From: Jeotgalibaca sp052266715
GTDB lineage: Bacteria > Bacillota > Bacilli > Lactobacillales > Aerococcaceae
NCBI GenBank assembly: GCA_052266715.1
Contig: JBQPRB010000011.1
Length of the DNA: 55,814 nucleotides
Strand: one strand, 5' to 3'
Shown: positions 25,721-34,135 of the stretch, one piece after another
Position numbering within the stretch: position 1 is the first letter of the stretch
Layout of the letters: each line of letters starts with the position of its first letter
The notes under the pieces: generated by a model
The model's database searches: none
What the model saw: only the letters and a program-made list of their open reading frames with translations
What the model was told of the DNA's origin: nothing
Position numbers and translations under genes: made by a program

Positions 25721-26914
25721 TTAGTAACTATAGACATTACCTGCATTCCATAGCAAGAATTCGGTAACGCCGTGGTCTTTCAAAGCTTGAACTTGGGCCA
25801 TTACTTCAGCATGCCCATATTCACGGTAATAACCGCTACCCAAGTAACTGGCAGTAAAGTCCTGCAGCCATGGGCGCGTGGTAGGGGTGTGATCCAAAGA
25901 TTCCAAAAGGGGTAATTCAACTTTCATATACTCATCGACAAGTTCGTAAGGATACAAGTCTGGAGCGGAAAGCCCAAAATAGCCAGGCCCCCAATGACTT
26001 GGATAAATCATGGATGAAATGACATCGACATTATTGGAAATCTGTGAAAAATCCTGGCCAATACCAGATGCCTCATCAACTGTTGCAGCATAACCAAAAA
26101 TATCAACGGAAACCTCTACACCGTAAGGCATTAATTTCTCACGTGCATAAGCAACAAAGTCAGTAATTGCCTTCACACGTTTTTCGGTTGGATCCATATC
26201 TAAATCAGCAAATTCACCCATGTCATAATGAAGACCATTTGCATCGTTTGAGAAGATTTCCGGGAAGCGCACATAGTCAAACTGAACTTCTTTAAACCCT
26301 GCTTTTGCAGCTTCAATCCCAACATTAACTGCATAATCCCAAGTTTCCTTCAGGAAAGGATTGATGAACAATTCTCCATTTCCATATGCCCAAATAGAGC
26401 CATCGGGATTTAAGAAAGACATATGAGGCTCTTCCTCAGCCAGTACACTGTCCTTGAAAGCGACGATACGGGCTATAGGATAAATTTGCTCTTCTTCTAG
26501 CCGTTCCATTAATGCATCAATATCAGCAATAACCGGAACTGTGTTTTTCTTGATGTGGGCATCTTCAGAGTTGAAATCAGCTGTAACATGACCATTATCG
26601 TTTTTAATGTCGATAACCATGGCATTTAAATCATTGCTATTTAAATAAGCGATCAATTCTTCCACGCGTTCAGGATTGGCTGCCGTGTTTTCAGTCAAGT
26701 AAATACCTTTTACACCATCTTCTGGGTAAGCAATATCAATTCCACTGTCGTATAAGAATTTTTTTGGCATTTTTGCCATTTCCGGAGCAGCCAGGAAGGG
26801 TTGTTGCCTTAAGATAAGTTCAGTAGGGGCTGATTCTTCTGCCGCTTGGACAGGAGTATAAATTGTACTCAGAAGGATGCTAGCTGCTAAAATACGTTTT
26901 CCAAATTTCTTCAT
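25721..26914 (-). CDS. Secreted putative glycoside hydrolase, DUF4015 (PF13200-like)
   Basis: A 397-residue exported protein with a clear signal peptide (residues 1-24, cleavage after PVQA). After a linker the protein resembles the DUF4015 family of TIM-barrel glycosidase-like proteins: VKGIYLTENTAANPERV, MVIDIKNDNGHVTAD, SFLNPDGSIWAYGNGELFIN and EVQFDYVRFPE, the last carrying a likely active-site acid. The C-terminal TEFLLWNAGNVYSY is typical. The enzyme activity and substrate are unproven. It is the last gene of a three-gene set with a polysaccharide deacetylase and a cell-wall lipoprotein, so a role in wall or exopolysaccharide turnover is the best inference. Confidence 0.85.
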   Translation of the reverse strand: MKKFGKRILAASILLSTIYTPVQAAEESAPTELILRQQPFLAAPEMAKMPKKFLYDSGIDIAYPEDGVKGIYLTENTAANPERVEELIAYLNSNDLNAMVIDIKNDNGHVTADFNSEDAHIKKNTVPVIADIDALMERLEEEQIYPIARIVAFKDSVLAEEEPHMSFLNPDGSIWAYGNGELFINPFLKETWDYAVNVGIEAAKAGFKEVQFDYVRFPEIFSNDANGLHYDMGEFADLDMDPTEKRVKAITDFVAYAREKLMPYGVEVSVDIFGYAATVDEASGIGQDFSQISNNVDVISSMIYPSHWGPGYFGLSAPDLYPYELVDEYMKVELPLLESLDHTPTTRPWLQDFTASYLGSGYYREYGHAEVMAQVQALKDHGVTEFLLWNAGNVYSY

Positions 26915-26921
26915 GATCCAG

Positions 26922-27725
26922 TTATTCCTCCTCAGGTGATTCTATCAATTTAGGGTCTACCATTTCGTAACCTTGTGCCCGCAGACCGTCGATGATGTCA
27001 CCGATGGCAGCCGAAGTCCAAGGACGATCATGCATCAACAGGTTCCCACCACTACCCAGTTCGGGAGCATGAACCATGATATCTGCCAATGACGACTCAT
27101 CCATATAACCATCAACCCAATCATAGCCATAGGTCCAGTTCATCAAAGTCATATTTTCAGAATCTGCAATGTCTTCAGTATCGCTATTATAAGCTCCATA
27201 AGGCGCTCGGAAGAAACGAGGACGTTCACCTGTAATTTCCTCAACTATATCGTTGGTAGCCTGAATTTCTTCAAACTGATCATCGTAGCTCAAAGAGGAC
27301 ATATCAGGGTGCGAATAAGAGTGGTTACCAATCTCAAAACCCATTTCATGAATTTCTTTAACAATGTCTTTCGCTTCTTCAGATTCCAAAAATTGGCCCA
27401 TGACGAAGAAAATGGCATTTGCACCTTTATCCCGAACAGTGTGGGCAATATCCAAGGTCTTGGAGTCGGGTGGTTGGGGAGCATCATCGAATGTAAGCAG
27501 GACGACTTCCGTATCAGCATCCGAAATGGGCTCAACTGTAAATATCACCGGATTAATTTTGTATTCATAAGGTACTTCGATAGATATTTCATCGTTTTCA
27601 TCGATTGTTTCCGAGAAGCTGCTTTCACTTGCCTGTGATTCCACTGCTTCAACTTCCACGACTTCATTACTTTGGCAAGCGGCAAGAAAGATACTTGCGG
27701 CTACAGCTATCATCATTTTTTTCAT
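26922..27725 (-). CDS. CE4 polysaccharide deacetylase lipoprotein
   Basis: NodB-fold deacetylase acting on N-acetylated sugars outside the cell. 267 residues with a lipoprotein signal ending LAAC (Cys17), then an acidic Ser/Glu-rich spacer. The catalytic motifs are complete: TFDD (Asp80, Asp81; base and metal ligand), HSYSHP (His135, His139; zinc ligands), RAPYGAYN (Arg173) and LLMHDRP near 236. The start has AGGAGG eight bases upstream. It lies between a YkyA-like lipoprotein and a DUF4015 hydrolase-like protein, all exported. The substrate could be peptidoglycan or an exopolysaccharide. Confidence 0.92.
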   Translation of the reverse strand: MKKMMIAVAASIFLAACQSNEVVEVEAVESQASESSFSETIDENDEISIEVPYEYKINPVIFTVEPISDADTEVVLLTFDDAPQPPDSKTLDIAHTVRDKGANAIFFVMGQFLESEEAKDIVKEIHEMGFEIGNHSYSHPDMSSLSYDDQFEEIQATNDIVEEITGERPRFFRAPYGAYNSDTEDIADSENMTLMNWTYGYDWVDGYMDESSLADIMVHAPELGSGGNLLMHDRPWTSAAIGDIIDGLRAQGYEMVDPKLIESPEEE

Positions 27726-27738
27726 TATTTAGTACCTC

Positions 27739-28365
27739 CTATTCATCATCAGGTGTTAAAGCATCAGTCAATAGATTCATTTGTGTTTCAAATACTTCAG
27801 ATTCTTCTACTAAAGGCTCAAGCTTAGCCAAGTTATCGCTACCATTTTTATTCAGAGTGTTGACACCATCATACAAGGTATTGAAAGTTGCATCCTCTGC
27901 TCCGAATGAAGCGAAGATTTCTTCTTCTGCCTGGAGTTGTTCAGTATAAGCCGGTAAATAGGCCTCCACCTGGTTAATGAACGTTTGAGCGGTATCCAGC
28001 ATTTTCTGCATTTTTTCTGCAGGTACTTCCTCTACTTCCAACTTACTTAAATCCATGACATGACCCTTCATTTTTGAAAGATTTTCTTCTAAATTAGCGA
28101 CTTCTTCTTGTCTTACCGAAATGTTTTTAAAAACAGGGGCAGAACCATCGCTAAAGGTTGCTAATTCTTCGTCTGCTGTTAATGCCTCATCAAATTGTTT
28201 CTGTATTTCCATTTCCTTTTGTTGAATAGTATTCAAGGATACAATAATGGCTTCCTTTGAATCTGCCAGTTTATCGACTGACTTTTGCGTTTTTTCAACC
28301 CCACTTGAACAACCGGCTAAAACAATTCCGGATGCAAGCAAGAACCAAGCACTTCTTTTAATCAC
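27739..28365 (-). CDS. YkyA-like putative cell-wall-binding lipoprotein
   Basis: A 208-residue lipoprotein, Cys19 in VLAGC, followed by an alpha-helical coiled-coil-rich body (KTQKSVDKLADSKEAIIVSL, EMEIQKQFDEAL). The pattern fits the YkyA/PF10368 family of presumed cell-wall-binding lipoproteins of unknown function. I start it at the GTG at 28365, eight bases after AAAGGAG. A longer in-frame reading to 28431 would run through the promoter. It is the first of three co-directional genes for exported proteins. Confidence 0.8.
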   Translation of the reverse strand: MIKRSAWFLLASGIVLAGCSSGVEKTQKSVDKLADSKEAIIVSLNTIQQKEMEIQKQFDEALTADEELATFSDGSAPVFKNISVRQEEVANLEENLSKMKGHVMDLSKLEVEEVPAEKMQKMLDTAQTFINQVEAYLPAYTEQLQAEEEIFASFGAEDATFNTLYDGVNTLNKNGSDNLAKLEPLVEESEVFETQMNLLTDALTPDDE

Positions 28366-28398
28366 ATTACCGACTCCTTTTTTGCAATTATCCTTTTC

Positions 28399-28428
28399 AT
28401 TATAGCGAACATGGAAGAGATAATTCAA
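28399..28428 (-). promoter_or_regulatory. Promoter of the exported-protein operon
   Basis: On the minus strand, TTGAAT (28428-28423), 18 bp, TATAAT (28404-28399), about 20 bases before the AAAGGAG ribosome binding site of the YkyA-like gene. Confidence 0.8.
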
Positions 28429-28525
28429 CATTTAAAGGAATTTCGCTTGATTTGCTTTAGGTTTTTCTTTTTATCGTTTACAATGGAAGGAGTATTTCGA
28501 GATTAATCGGTGAAAAGGAGTCTGT

Positions 28526-28978
28526 ATGATTTATTATTTAATAGCACTGGTTTTGATTGTCATTGATCAACTAACCAAATGGGGCATTGTCCAAAATTTC
28601 GAGCTTTATGAAGAAAAAGTTATTCTTCCCGGTCTATTTTCTTTGTTTTACATTCAAAATAAAGGGGCAGCGTGGGGGATATTCGAAGGGAAAATGATTT
28701 TCTTTTATATCATTACAGTAGCTGTCGTCGGCTATTTAATCTATATGTTTCAACAGGAAAAAAACATCAGTAGATTATCGGGAGTCAGTTTTTCTTTGAT
28801 TCTTGCTGGCGCCATCGGCAATTTCATTGACCGTTTGCTCAATGGTTACGTGGTGGACATGTTCCGCCTGGATTTCATTAATTTTCCCATTTTTAATGTG
28901 GCAGATATTTGCTTAACTGTCGGAGTAGTATTAATGATTATTCATGTCATATTTTTTGAAAAAGAGGAAGAATTATAA
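28526..28978 (+). CDS. lspA: Lipoprotein signal peptidase
   Basis: Membrane aspartyl protease that removes the signal peptide from prolipoproteins, including the lipoproteins encoded nearby. 150 residues, four membrane helices. Conserved Asp14 in VIDQLTKW, catalytic Asp102 in GAIGNFIDRLLNG and Asp127 in FNVADICL. The ribosome binding site is AAAAGGAG. It overlaps the following gene by one base (TAATG). A possible -10 TACAAT at 28479-28484 lies upstream without a clear -35. Confidence 0.97.
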   Translation: MIYYLIALVLIVIDQLTKWGIVQNFELYEEKVILPGLFSLFYIQNKGAAWGIFEGKMIFFYIITVAVVGYLIYMFQQEKNISRLSGVSFSLILAGAIGNFIDRLLNGYVVDMFRLDFINFPIFNVADICLTVGVVLMIIHVIFFEKEEEL

Positions 28979-29889
28979 TGGAAATGGATATACAAACACT
29001 AAAGATTAACAACGAAAGCGGACGGATCGACAAAGTTTTATCCGAAGCTTTTCCTGAATACACACGTTCACAGTTGCAGGCGTGGATTAAAAGTAACCAT
29101 ATTCTGGTGAATGATCAGCCTATAAAACCAAATTATAAAGTTCAGGCCGGAGATTTCATCGCCATTTCAGAGCCTGAAGTGGAACAGCTGGAAATTGAAC
29201 CAGAGAATATTCCCTTGGACATCGTTTATGAGGATGACGCTTTATTGGTAGTCAATAAACCAGCAGGCATGGTTGTGCATCCATCAAAAGGCCATTTGCA
29301 CGGAACATTAGTAAATGGTTTGCTTTACCATGTCAGTACATTGTCTGAAGGAACTAACGTGGTTAGACCGGGAATTGTTCACCGCATCGATAAAGATACA
29401 TCTGGCTTGTTGGTGATTGCCAAGAATAACCAAGCTCATCAAAGCCTGGCAGATCAATTTTTTACCCACAGTATTGAACGCGAATATGTGGCATTGGTTC
29501 ACGGTGAGGTACAACACGAAGAGGGCACAATTGATGCTCCAATCGCCCGCATGGCTACCAACCGATTGAAACGGACGGTAAACCGAGATGGCAAGTCAGC
29601 AGTGACACATTTTACGCGCCTTGAACAATTCCATGATTTTACCTTACTTGGATTAAAATTGGAGACGGGAAGAACGCATCAAATTCGGGTACATATGGAA
29701 TATATCAATCATCCAGTAGTCGGTGACCCGATGTATGGACCTGGTGACGATGTAGATAAAAACGGTCAATTCTTACATGCCCGGGTACTTGGGTTTATCC
29801 ATCCGGTAACAAACGAAAAAGTTCATTTTGAAGCTCCTTTGCCTGATTACTTTGAGAAAAGATTGGCAGAGTTACGAAAGATGGATTGA
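28978..29889 (+). CDS. rluD: RluD-like 23S rRNA pseudouridine synthase
   Basis: Isomerises uridine to pseudouridine in 23S rRNA. 303 residues: an S4-like RNA-binding domain (15-60, GRIDKVLSEAFPEYTRSQLQ) and the RluA-family catalytic domain with Asp138 in HRIDKDTSGLL. It corresponds to YlyB of Bacillus, which also sits between lspA and the pyr genes. The start overlaps the lspA stop (TAATG). The pyr promoter begins inside its stop codon region. Confidence 0.93.
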   Translation: MEMDIQTLKINNESGRIDKVLSEAFPEYTRSQLQAWIKSNHILVNDQPIKPNYKVQAGDFIAISEPEVEQLEIEPENIPLDIVYEDDALLVVNKPAGMVVHPSKGHLHGTLVNGLLYHVSTLSEGTNVVRPGIVHRIDKDTSGLLVIAKNNQAHQSLADQFFTHSIEREYVALVHGEVQHEEGTIDAPIARMATNRLKRTVNRDGKSAVTHFTRLEQFHDFTLLGLKLETGRTHQIRVHMEYINHPVVGDPMYGPGDDVDKNGQFLHARVLGFIHPVTNEKVHFEAPLPDYFEKRLAELRKMD

Positions 29890-29914
29890 CTTTAAGTCAG
29901 AATAGTATTATCAT
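29886..29914 (+). promoter_or_regulatory. pyr operon promoter
   Basis: TTGACT (29886-29891), 17 bp, TATCAT (29909-29914). The -35 overlaps the rluD stop codon. Confidence 0.85.
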
Positions 29915-29927
29915 TCTTAGCAATAAA

Positions 29928-30023
29928 CCTTTAACGAAGTCCAGAGAGGCTCGAAGGATCAAGCACAAATATTTATGAACATTGATCCCTTATGCTCTTT
30001 TTTGGCATGAGGGTATTTTTTTT
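29928..30023 (+). promoter_or_regulatory. PyrR-binding attenuator (pyr leader)
   Basis: All three elements of a PyrR attenuator are visible. The PyrR-binding anti-antiterminator has AGTCCAGAGAGGCT with flanking CCTT/AAGG pairing (29928-29957). The antiterminator pairs GGATCAA (29956-29962) with TTGATCC (29982-29988). The terminator pairs CCCTTATGC (29987-29995) with GCATGAGGG (30005-30013), followed by a T-run. The antiterminator shares bases with both other structures, so PyrR bound to UMP should favour termination. Confidence 0.93.
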
Positions 30024-30041
30024 GGATAAGGGGAGATTCGA

Positions 30042-30584
30042 TTGGTAAAAGAAGTTATTGGAATTATGGATGCTGCTACCATGCAACGGTCTTTAACGCG
30101 TATTACACACGAAATTTTGGAAAAAAATGGTGGAACCGAAAGCCTTCTACTTGTGGGTATTCGCACACGGGGTATCTACTTAGCTGAACGTATTGCGGCA
30201 AACATGAAGAAATTTGAAGGCGTTGAAGTACCGGTAGGTGAGCTGGACATTACTTTGTATCGGGACGACCAACACTTCACTAAAGATAATAACCCTGTCT
30301 TGAATAACACAAATATACCTTATTCCCTGGAAGGAAAACATGTCGTTTTAGTCGATGACGTCTTATTTACGGCCCGGACGATTCGCGCCGCAATGGATGC
30401 GGTTATGGATATCGGACGGCCGAAACGCATTACTGTAGCTGTATTGGTAGATCGTGGGCACCGCGAATTACCAATCAAGGCTGATTATGTGGGTAAAAAT
30501 ATCCCAACTTCAACCAGTGAACAAATTTCTGTCAAGATTACAGAAGTGGATAATGAAGAAAAAGTAACCTTGATCAAAGGGTAA
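30042..30584 (+). CDS. pyrR: Bifunctional pyr operon regulator / uracil phosphoribosyltransferase PyrR
   Basis: RNA-binding attenuator protein with residual UPRTase activity. 180 residues, type I PRTase fold, PRPP loop VVLVDDVLFTARTIRAA near residue 98, and LVGIRTRGIYLAERI near residue 38. The start codon is TTG, behind AAGGGGAG. It is directly downstream of a complete PyrR attenuator and upstream of pyrF and pyrE. Confidence 0.97.
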   Translation: MVKEVIGIMDAATMQRSLTRITHEILEKNGGTESLLLVGIRTRGIYLAERIAANMKKFEGVEVPVGELDITLYRDDQHFTKDNNPVLNNTNIPYSLEGKHVVLVDDVLFTARTIRAAMDAVMDIGRPKRITVAVLVDRGHRELPIKADYVGKNIPTSTSEQISVKITEVDNEEKVTLIKG

Positions 30585-30596
30585 TGGGGGATAACA

Positions 30597-31313
30597 ATGA
30601 CAGATAAACCAATGATTGCCCTTGATTTTTCAACGGCAGCAGAAACGAAATCATTTTTGAAGCAATTCCATGACGAACCACTCTACGTCAAACTGGGTAT
30701 GGAGCTCTATTACCAAAACGGTCCAGAAATAGTTAAATGGGTAAAATCATTGGGACATGAGATTTTCCTGGATTTGAAATTGCATGATATCCCTAATACG
30801 GTTTACCGGGCAATGAAAGGCTTGGCTGCCCTGGATATTGATATGATCAATGTCCATGCCTCTGGTGGTTCTGCCATGATGAAAGCTGCTTTGGAAGGTA
30901 TTCATGAAGGAACACCAACTGGTTCTGTTGTTCCCAAACTAATTGCCGTCACACAGTTAACTTCGACAACCGAAGAAGCAATGCATCAAGAACAACTCAT
31001 CCGCGTCCCTTTAATGGAGAGTGTCCTGCATTATGCATCCTTGACGGAGCAATCTGGTCTCTCCGGTGTTGTCTGTTCTGCCTTGGAAGCAAAAAGTATC
31101 AAAGAAGTTACAAATCCCCAATTTATTTGTGTAACACCCGGCATTCGGCCAGCTGGATCACAAGTAGGGGATCAAAAAAGGGTTGCAACACCACAATCAG
31201 CACGTGAAATGGGATCTTCCTATATCGTTGTCGGTCGCCCGATTACACAAGCCAATGATCCGGTTGCAGCCTACAAAGCTATTAAAGACCAATGGAATGG
31301 AGTTGCTGAATAA
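30597..31313 (+). CDS. pyrF: Orotidine 5'-phosphate decarboxylase
   Basis: Converts OMP to UMP, the last step of UMP synthesis. 238 residues; the catalytic block EIFLDLKLHDIPNTVY is present, as is the phosphate-binding IVVGRPITQANDP near the C-terminus. It follows pyrR after 12 bases and precedes pyrE by one base. The genes for the earlier pathway steps are not in this operon. Confidence 0.97.
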   Translation: MTDKPMIALDFSTAAETKSFLKQFHDEPLYVKLGMELYYQNGPEIVKWVKSLGHEIFLDLKLHDIPNTVYRAMKGLAALDIDMINVHASGGSAMMKAALEGIHEGTPTGSVVPKLIAVTQLTSTTEEAMHQEQLIRVPLMESVLHYASLTEQSGLSGVVCSALEAKSIKEVTNPQFICVTPGIRPAGSQVGDQKRVATPQSAREMGSSYIVVGRPITQANDPVAAYKAIKDQWNGVAE

Positions 31314-31314
31314 A

Positions 31315-31944
31315 ATGAGTACAGCTGAAAATGTCGCAAAAGCGTTACTGGAAATCGAAGCAGTCAGTTTGAGTCCAAAGGAACCATTTACTTGGGCGTC
31401 GGGAATAAAGAGTCCCATTTATTGTGATAACCGTATCACGATCAGTGTTCCAAAAGTACGTACCTTGATAACGGATGGATTGGTAGCCTTAATCAAGGAA
31501 AAATATCCAGAAGCAGAAGTAATTGCTGGAACTGCCACAGCTGGTATTCCCCACGCTGCATTTGTAGCGCAAAAGATGGATTTGCCGATGATTTACATTC
31601 GCGGTAAAGCAAAAGACCATGGTAAGGCAAAACGCATTGAGGGACGCATCCAACCCGGGCAAAAGATTGTCTTGATCGAAGATTTAATTTCGACTGGTGG
31701 AAGCGTCATTGAAGCGGCAAAAGCTGCTGAGAGTGAAGGAGCCGTGGTGTTGGGTTGTGTCGCTATCTTTACCTATGAATTACAAAAAGGAAAAGAGAAT
31801 TTTGCTGAAAGTGGCTACAAGATTGATACGCTCTCTAATTACAGTACATTATTGAAAGTAGCACAAGAAATGGATGCAATTACCGCAGAAGAACGCGAAG
31901 TATTGAAGAAATTCAGTGCTGATCCTCACAATTGGAACAACTAA
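31315..31944 (+). CDS. pyrE: Orotate phosphoribosyltransferase
   Basis: Makes OMP from orotate and PRPP. The start is the ATG at 31315 (MSTAENVAKALLEI), one base after the pyrF stop, with GGAG inside the end of pyrF. 209 residues, with the PRPP-binding signature VLIEDLISTGGSVIEAA and the substrate loop KAKDHGKAKRIEG. It ends the short pyrR-pyrF-pyrE unit at a strong terminator. Confidence 0.97.
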   Translation: MSTAENVAKALLEIEAVSLSPKEPFTWASGIKSPIYCDNRITISVPKVRTLITDGLVALIKEKYPEAEVIAGTATAGIPHAAFVAQKMDLPMIYIRGKAKDHGKAKRIEGRIQPGQKIVLIEDLISTGGSVIEAAKAAESEGAVVLGCVAIFTYELQKGKENFAESGYKIDTLSNYSTLLKVAQEMDAITAEEREVLKKFSADPHNWNN

Positions 31945-31951
31945 AAACACG

Positions 31952-31993
31952 AAAAAAGGATATGCCCTATTTACGGGGCATATCCTTTTTTCA
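31952..31993 (+). terminator. Bidirectional terminator between pyrE and rqcH
   Basis: A 16-bp perfect stem (31952-31967 with 31976-31991; core GGATATGCCC / GGGCATATCC) with A6 and T6 forming the outer pairs. Confidence 0.95.
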
Positions 31994-33685
31994 TTATTTG
32001 GCACGCAATGCATCCACCCGTTCTTTATCAGGCGTGACATAGAGTGTCTGCTGATCTGTGTAGATAACGAAACCTGGTTTTGCACCATTTGGTTTCTTGA
32101 CATATTTAACGGGCACATAATCAACCGGAACATTCGCAGATTGTTGGAACTTGGAGTAGTAGGCGGCAATAATGGCAGCTTCCTCCAACGTTTGTTGAGA
32201 TGGCTCGCTTGATTCAACGATGACATGTGAACCAGGTATGTCTTTGGCATGGAGCCAATAATGATTGTTTCGGGCTTTTTTCATGGTGAGCTCGTCATTT
32301 TGTTTATTATTTTTACCGACGCGAATATCTGTGCCATCACTGGAACGGAAGTGGTGCGGTTTACTTGTTGTTTTCTTCTGTTTCTTAGACGTTTTTTTCG
32401 CTTTTAGATAACCAGCATCTTTTAATTCATCCCTGATATCTTCCAAATCTTGTGGGTCGGAAAGCGTGATTTGCGTTTCAATTGATTCCAGATAAGCATT
32501 TTCGACTTTTGTTTTTTGAATTTGTTCATTGACGAATTTCACGGAATTTACCAATTTGTGATAACGCGTGAAATATTTCTGGGCATTTTGTGGAGCTGTT
32601 AGCGCAGGATCCAGTGTAATAGTAGTGGGCTCTTCGTCCGCATAAAAGTTATTTAAGGTTACCTCTGTCGCTGATTTAGGTACTTGGTACAAGTAGGCGG
32701 TCAGAAGTTCTCCTTTAATCCGGTATTCATCCGCTTCTTCACTTCTGTGTAAGGTATCTGCCAGTTTTTCTAATTTAAGCTCATTTTTATGGAGTTCATT
32801 TTTGATGATTCCTAATAAATCAGAAGCTACTTGTTTAATGCGATCCTTATGGGCTTTATCAATATAGTAAGCATCCAACAATAGACTGGCACTCCCAAAA
32901 GATTGGGTTTCACCCGCCATTGTTTGATAAGGATAGGGGGCAAACGTCTCTTTTCCTGACTGGTCTGTAAAGAGCGTCGGAGGACCAACTTGCACTTTAT
33001 CAAGGTAACCAGTCAGGGCGGAAGGAAAGCCTTCGACCATTAAAGAAGCAATCTCCTTAGCAGTATCACGCCCAATCCCTTGGAAAGAACTTTGAATGTT
33101 TTTGCTATTGTTGCCTTCTTCCCATTTCGCACTCACAGTTGCAATCTCACTCGGTGTAGCATCAAAGGGATTTAACTTGTCCTGGTGTGGTGGTAGGACA
33201 TAAATAGCGCCAGGCATAATGGTCCGATATGAGTTTTGGTAAGCTGGAACGTGTTTTAAACAATCCATGATTTTACCGGTTTCACTATCCACCAAGAAAA
33301 TATTACTGTGACGTCCCATCATTTCGACAATCAGTAATAAATGCTTTAAATCACCCAGATCATCAAATTTCTTTATTTTAAATGTGACAATCCGGTCATT
33401 TCCCAGCTGTTCTATCGCTTCTATTGTCGAACCTTCAATGTTCTTTCTTAAAAACATGCAAAAATTAGGTGCTTGCTCCGGGTTGGATAAAGGTTCCTCT
33501 GTTAATTGAATACGGGCATAAGAGGGATGGGCCGATAATAATAGTTTTTGATTTTTTCGATTGGCCCGAATCGTCAAAACGATTTCATGTTGGAACGGTT
33601 GATAAATTTTGGAAATACGACCATCCATAATTTTCTCATTCAGTTCCTCAACAATAATATGTGTATAAATACCATCATAAGACAT
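31994..33685 (-). CDS. rqcH: Rqc2-homologue RqcH (NFACT family)
   Basis: Ribosome-associated quality control factor that recruits Ala-tRNA and adds C-terminal alanine tails to stalled chains; older annotations call it a fibronectin-binding protein. 563 residues. NFACT-N domain from the start (MSYDGIYTHIIVEELNEKI, RISKIYQPF), coiled-coil middle (about 260-430), and NFACT-R domain containing RNNHYWLHAKDIPGSHVIV. The ATG follows AGAGGAGG. The N-terminus carries the conserved Asp/Arg region of RqcH (MMGRHSNIFLVD). Confidence 0.95.
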   Translation of the reverse strand: MSYDGIYTHIIVEELNEKIMDGRISKIYQPFQHEIVLTIRANRKNQKLLLSAHPSYARIQLTEEPLSNPEQAPNFCMFLRKNIEGSTIEAIEQLGNDRIVTFKIKKFDDLGDLKHLLLIVEMMGRHSNIFLVDSETGKIMDCLKHVPAYQNSYRTIMPGAIYVLPPHQDKLNPFDATPSEIATVSAKWEEGNNSKNIQSSFQGIGRDTAKEIASLMVEGFPSALTGYLDKVQVGPPTLFTDQSGKETFAPYPYQTMAGETQSFGSASLLLDAYYIDKAHKDRIKQVASDLLGIIKNELHKNELKLEKLADTLHRSEEADEYRIKGELLTAYLYQVPKSATEVTLNNFYADEEPTTITLDPALTAPQNAQKYFTRYHKLVNSVKFVNEQIQKTKVENAYLESIETQITLSDPQDLEDIRDELKDAGYLKAKKTSKKQKKTTSKPHHFRSSDGTDIRVGKNNKQNDELTMKKARNNHYWLHAKDIPGSHVIVESSEPSQQTLEEAAIIAAYYSKFQQSANVPVDYVPVKYVKKPNGAKPGFVIYTDQQTLYVTPDKERVDALRAK

Positions 33686-33711
33686 ATAAATGCCTCCTCT
33701 CTAACTTAATT

Positions 33712-33740
33712 ATTATATCATATTCGATAATTGGCTACAA
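33712..33740 (-). promoter_or_regulatory. rqcH promoter
   Basis: On the minus strand, TTGTAG (33740-33735), 17 bp, TATAAT (33717-33712), followed by AGAGGAGG and the ATG. Confidence 0.8.
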
Positions 33741-33801
33741 AAATACCAAAACAACTGAAATTCGTGCCAAATAAATTGTTTATCGGCCGACATTGCTAAG
33801 C

Positions 33802-33975
33802 TATAATAGGAGTATATCAGGTATTGGTATTATGATAGCTTTGAAAACTGAGAACAAGTCAATAGTGATGCAGAGATACTACTGGGGGGATTTGGTGATT
33901 GCCAATATCAATGTGTATCTTGTATCTAATTATGGGATGGGGGATGACCTTATCCCTTTTCTCATTTTTTCTTCA
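33802..33975 (+). ncRNA. Possible short transcript or first leader, upstream of the TrpXYZ-like genes
   Basis: A TATAAT at 33802-33807 could start an RNA near 33814 that ends at GGGAT / ATCCC (33941-33945 with 33952-33956, alternative left arm 33934-33938), followed by TTTTCTCATTTTTT. Inside, the frame from ATG 33868 begins MQRYYWGDL and has consecutive Tyr-Tyr-Trp codons, but no ribosome binding site is seen. No T-box sequence is present. It may be a small RNA, an extra attenuated leader, or chance. The -35 is poor. Confidence 0.35.
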
Positions 33976-33983
33976 TTTTTCTG

Positions 33984-34012
33984 TTGACAAATTTATTTCC
34001 CAGGGTTAGTAT
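33984..34012 (+). promoter_or_regulatory. Promoter of the TrpXYZ-like operon
   Basis: A perfect TTGACA (33984-33989), exactly 17 bp, and TAGTAT (34007-34012). Transcription would start near 34019, giving a leader of about 300 bases before the first transporter gene. Confidence 0.88.
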
Positions 34013-34050
34013 GAATGTATTAAAATTTTCTAAGAAAAGGAGCAGTTAAT

Positions 34051-34110
34051 ATGTCTATATCATTTACAACAAACTTTATGAATTTTTATTGGCAAAGCCA
34101 CATGGGGTAG
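34051..34110 (+). CDS. Putative 19-residue aromatic leader peptide
   Basis: A very short reading frame, MSISFTTNFMNFYWQSHMG, begins with ATG nine bases after AAAAGGAG, one of the best ribosome binding sites here. It contains three Phe (5, 9, 12), Tyr13 and Trp14, with consecutive Phe-Tyr-Trp codons. It sits between a strong promoter and a set of alternative hairpins with a terminator, ahead of a transporter family known for tryptophan uptake. The natural reading is an attenuation leader peptide that senses aromatic amino acid or charged tRNA supply. The sequence shows the ORF and its context; function is inferred. Confidence 0.7.
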   Translation: MSISFTTNFMNFYWQSHMG

Positions 34111-34135
34111 GTTGTTCTTTGTGACGTATTAATTG

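Noticed and set aside
33793..33987. Full 64-codon frame across the first trp leader as a protein gene
   Set aside because: It would start within the promoter and end inside the terminator and next -35; only the inner MQRYYW part is of possible interest.
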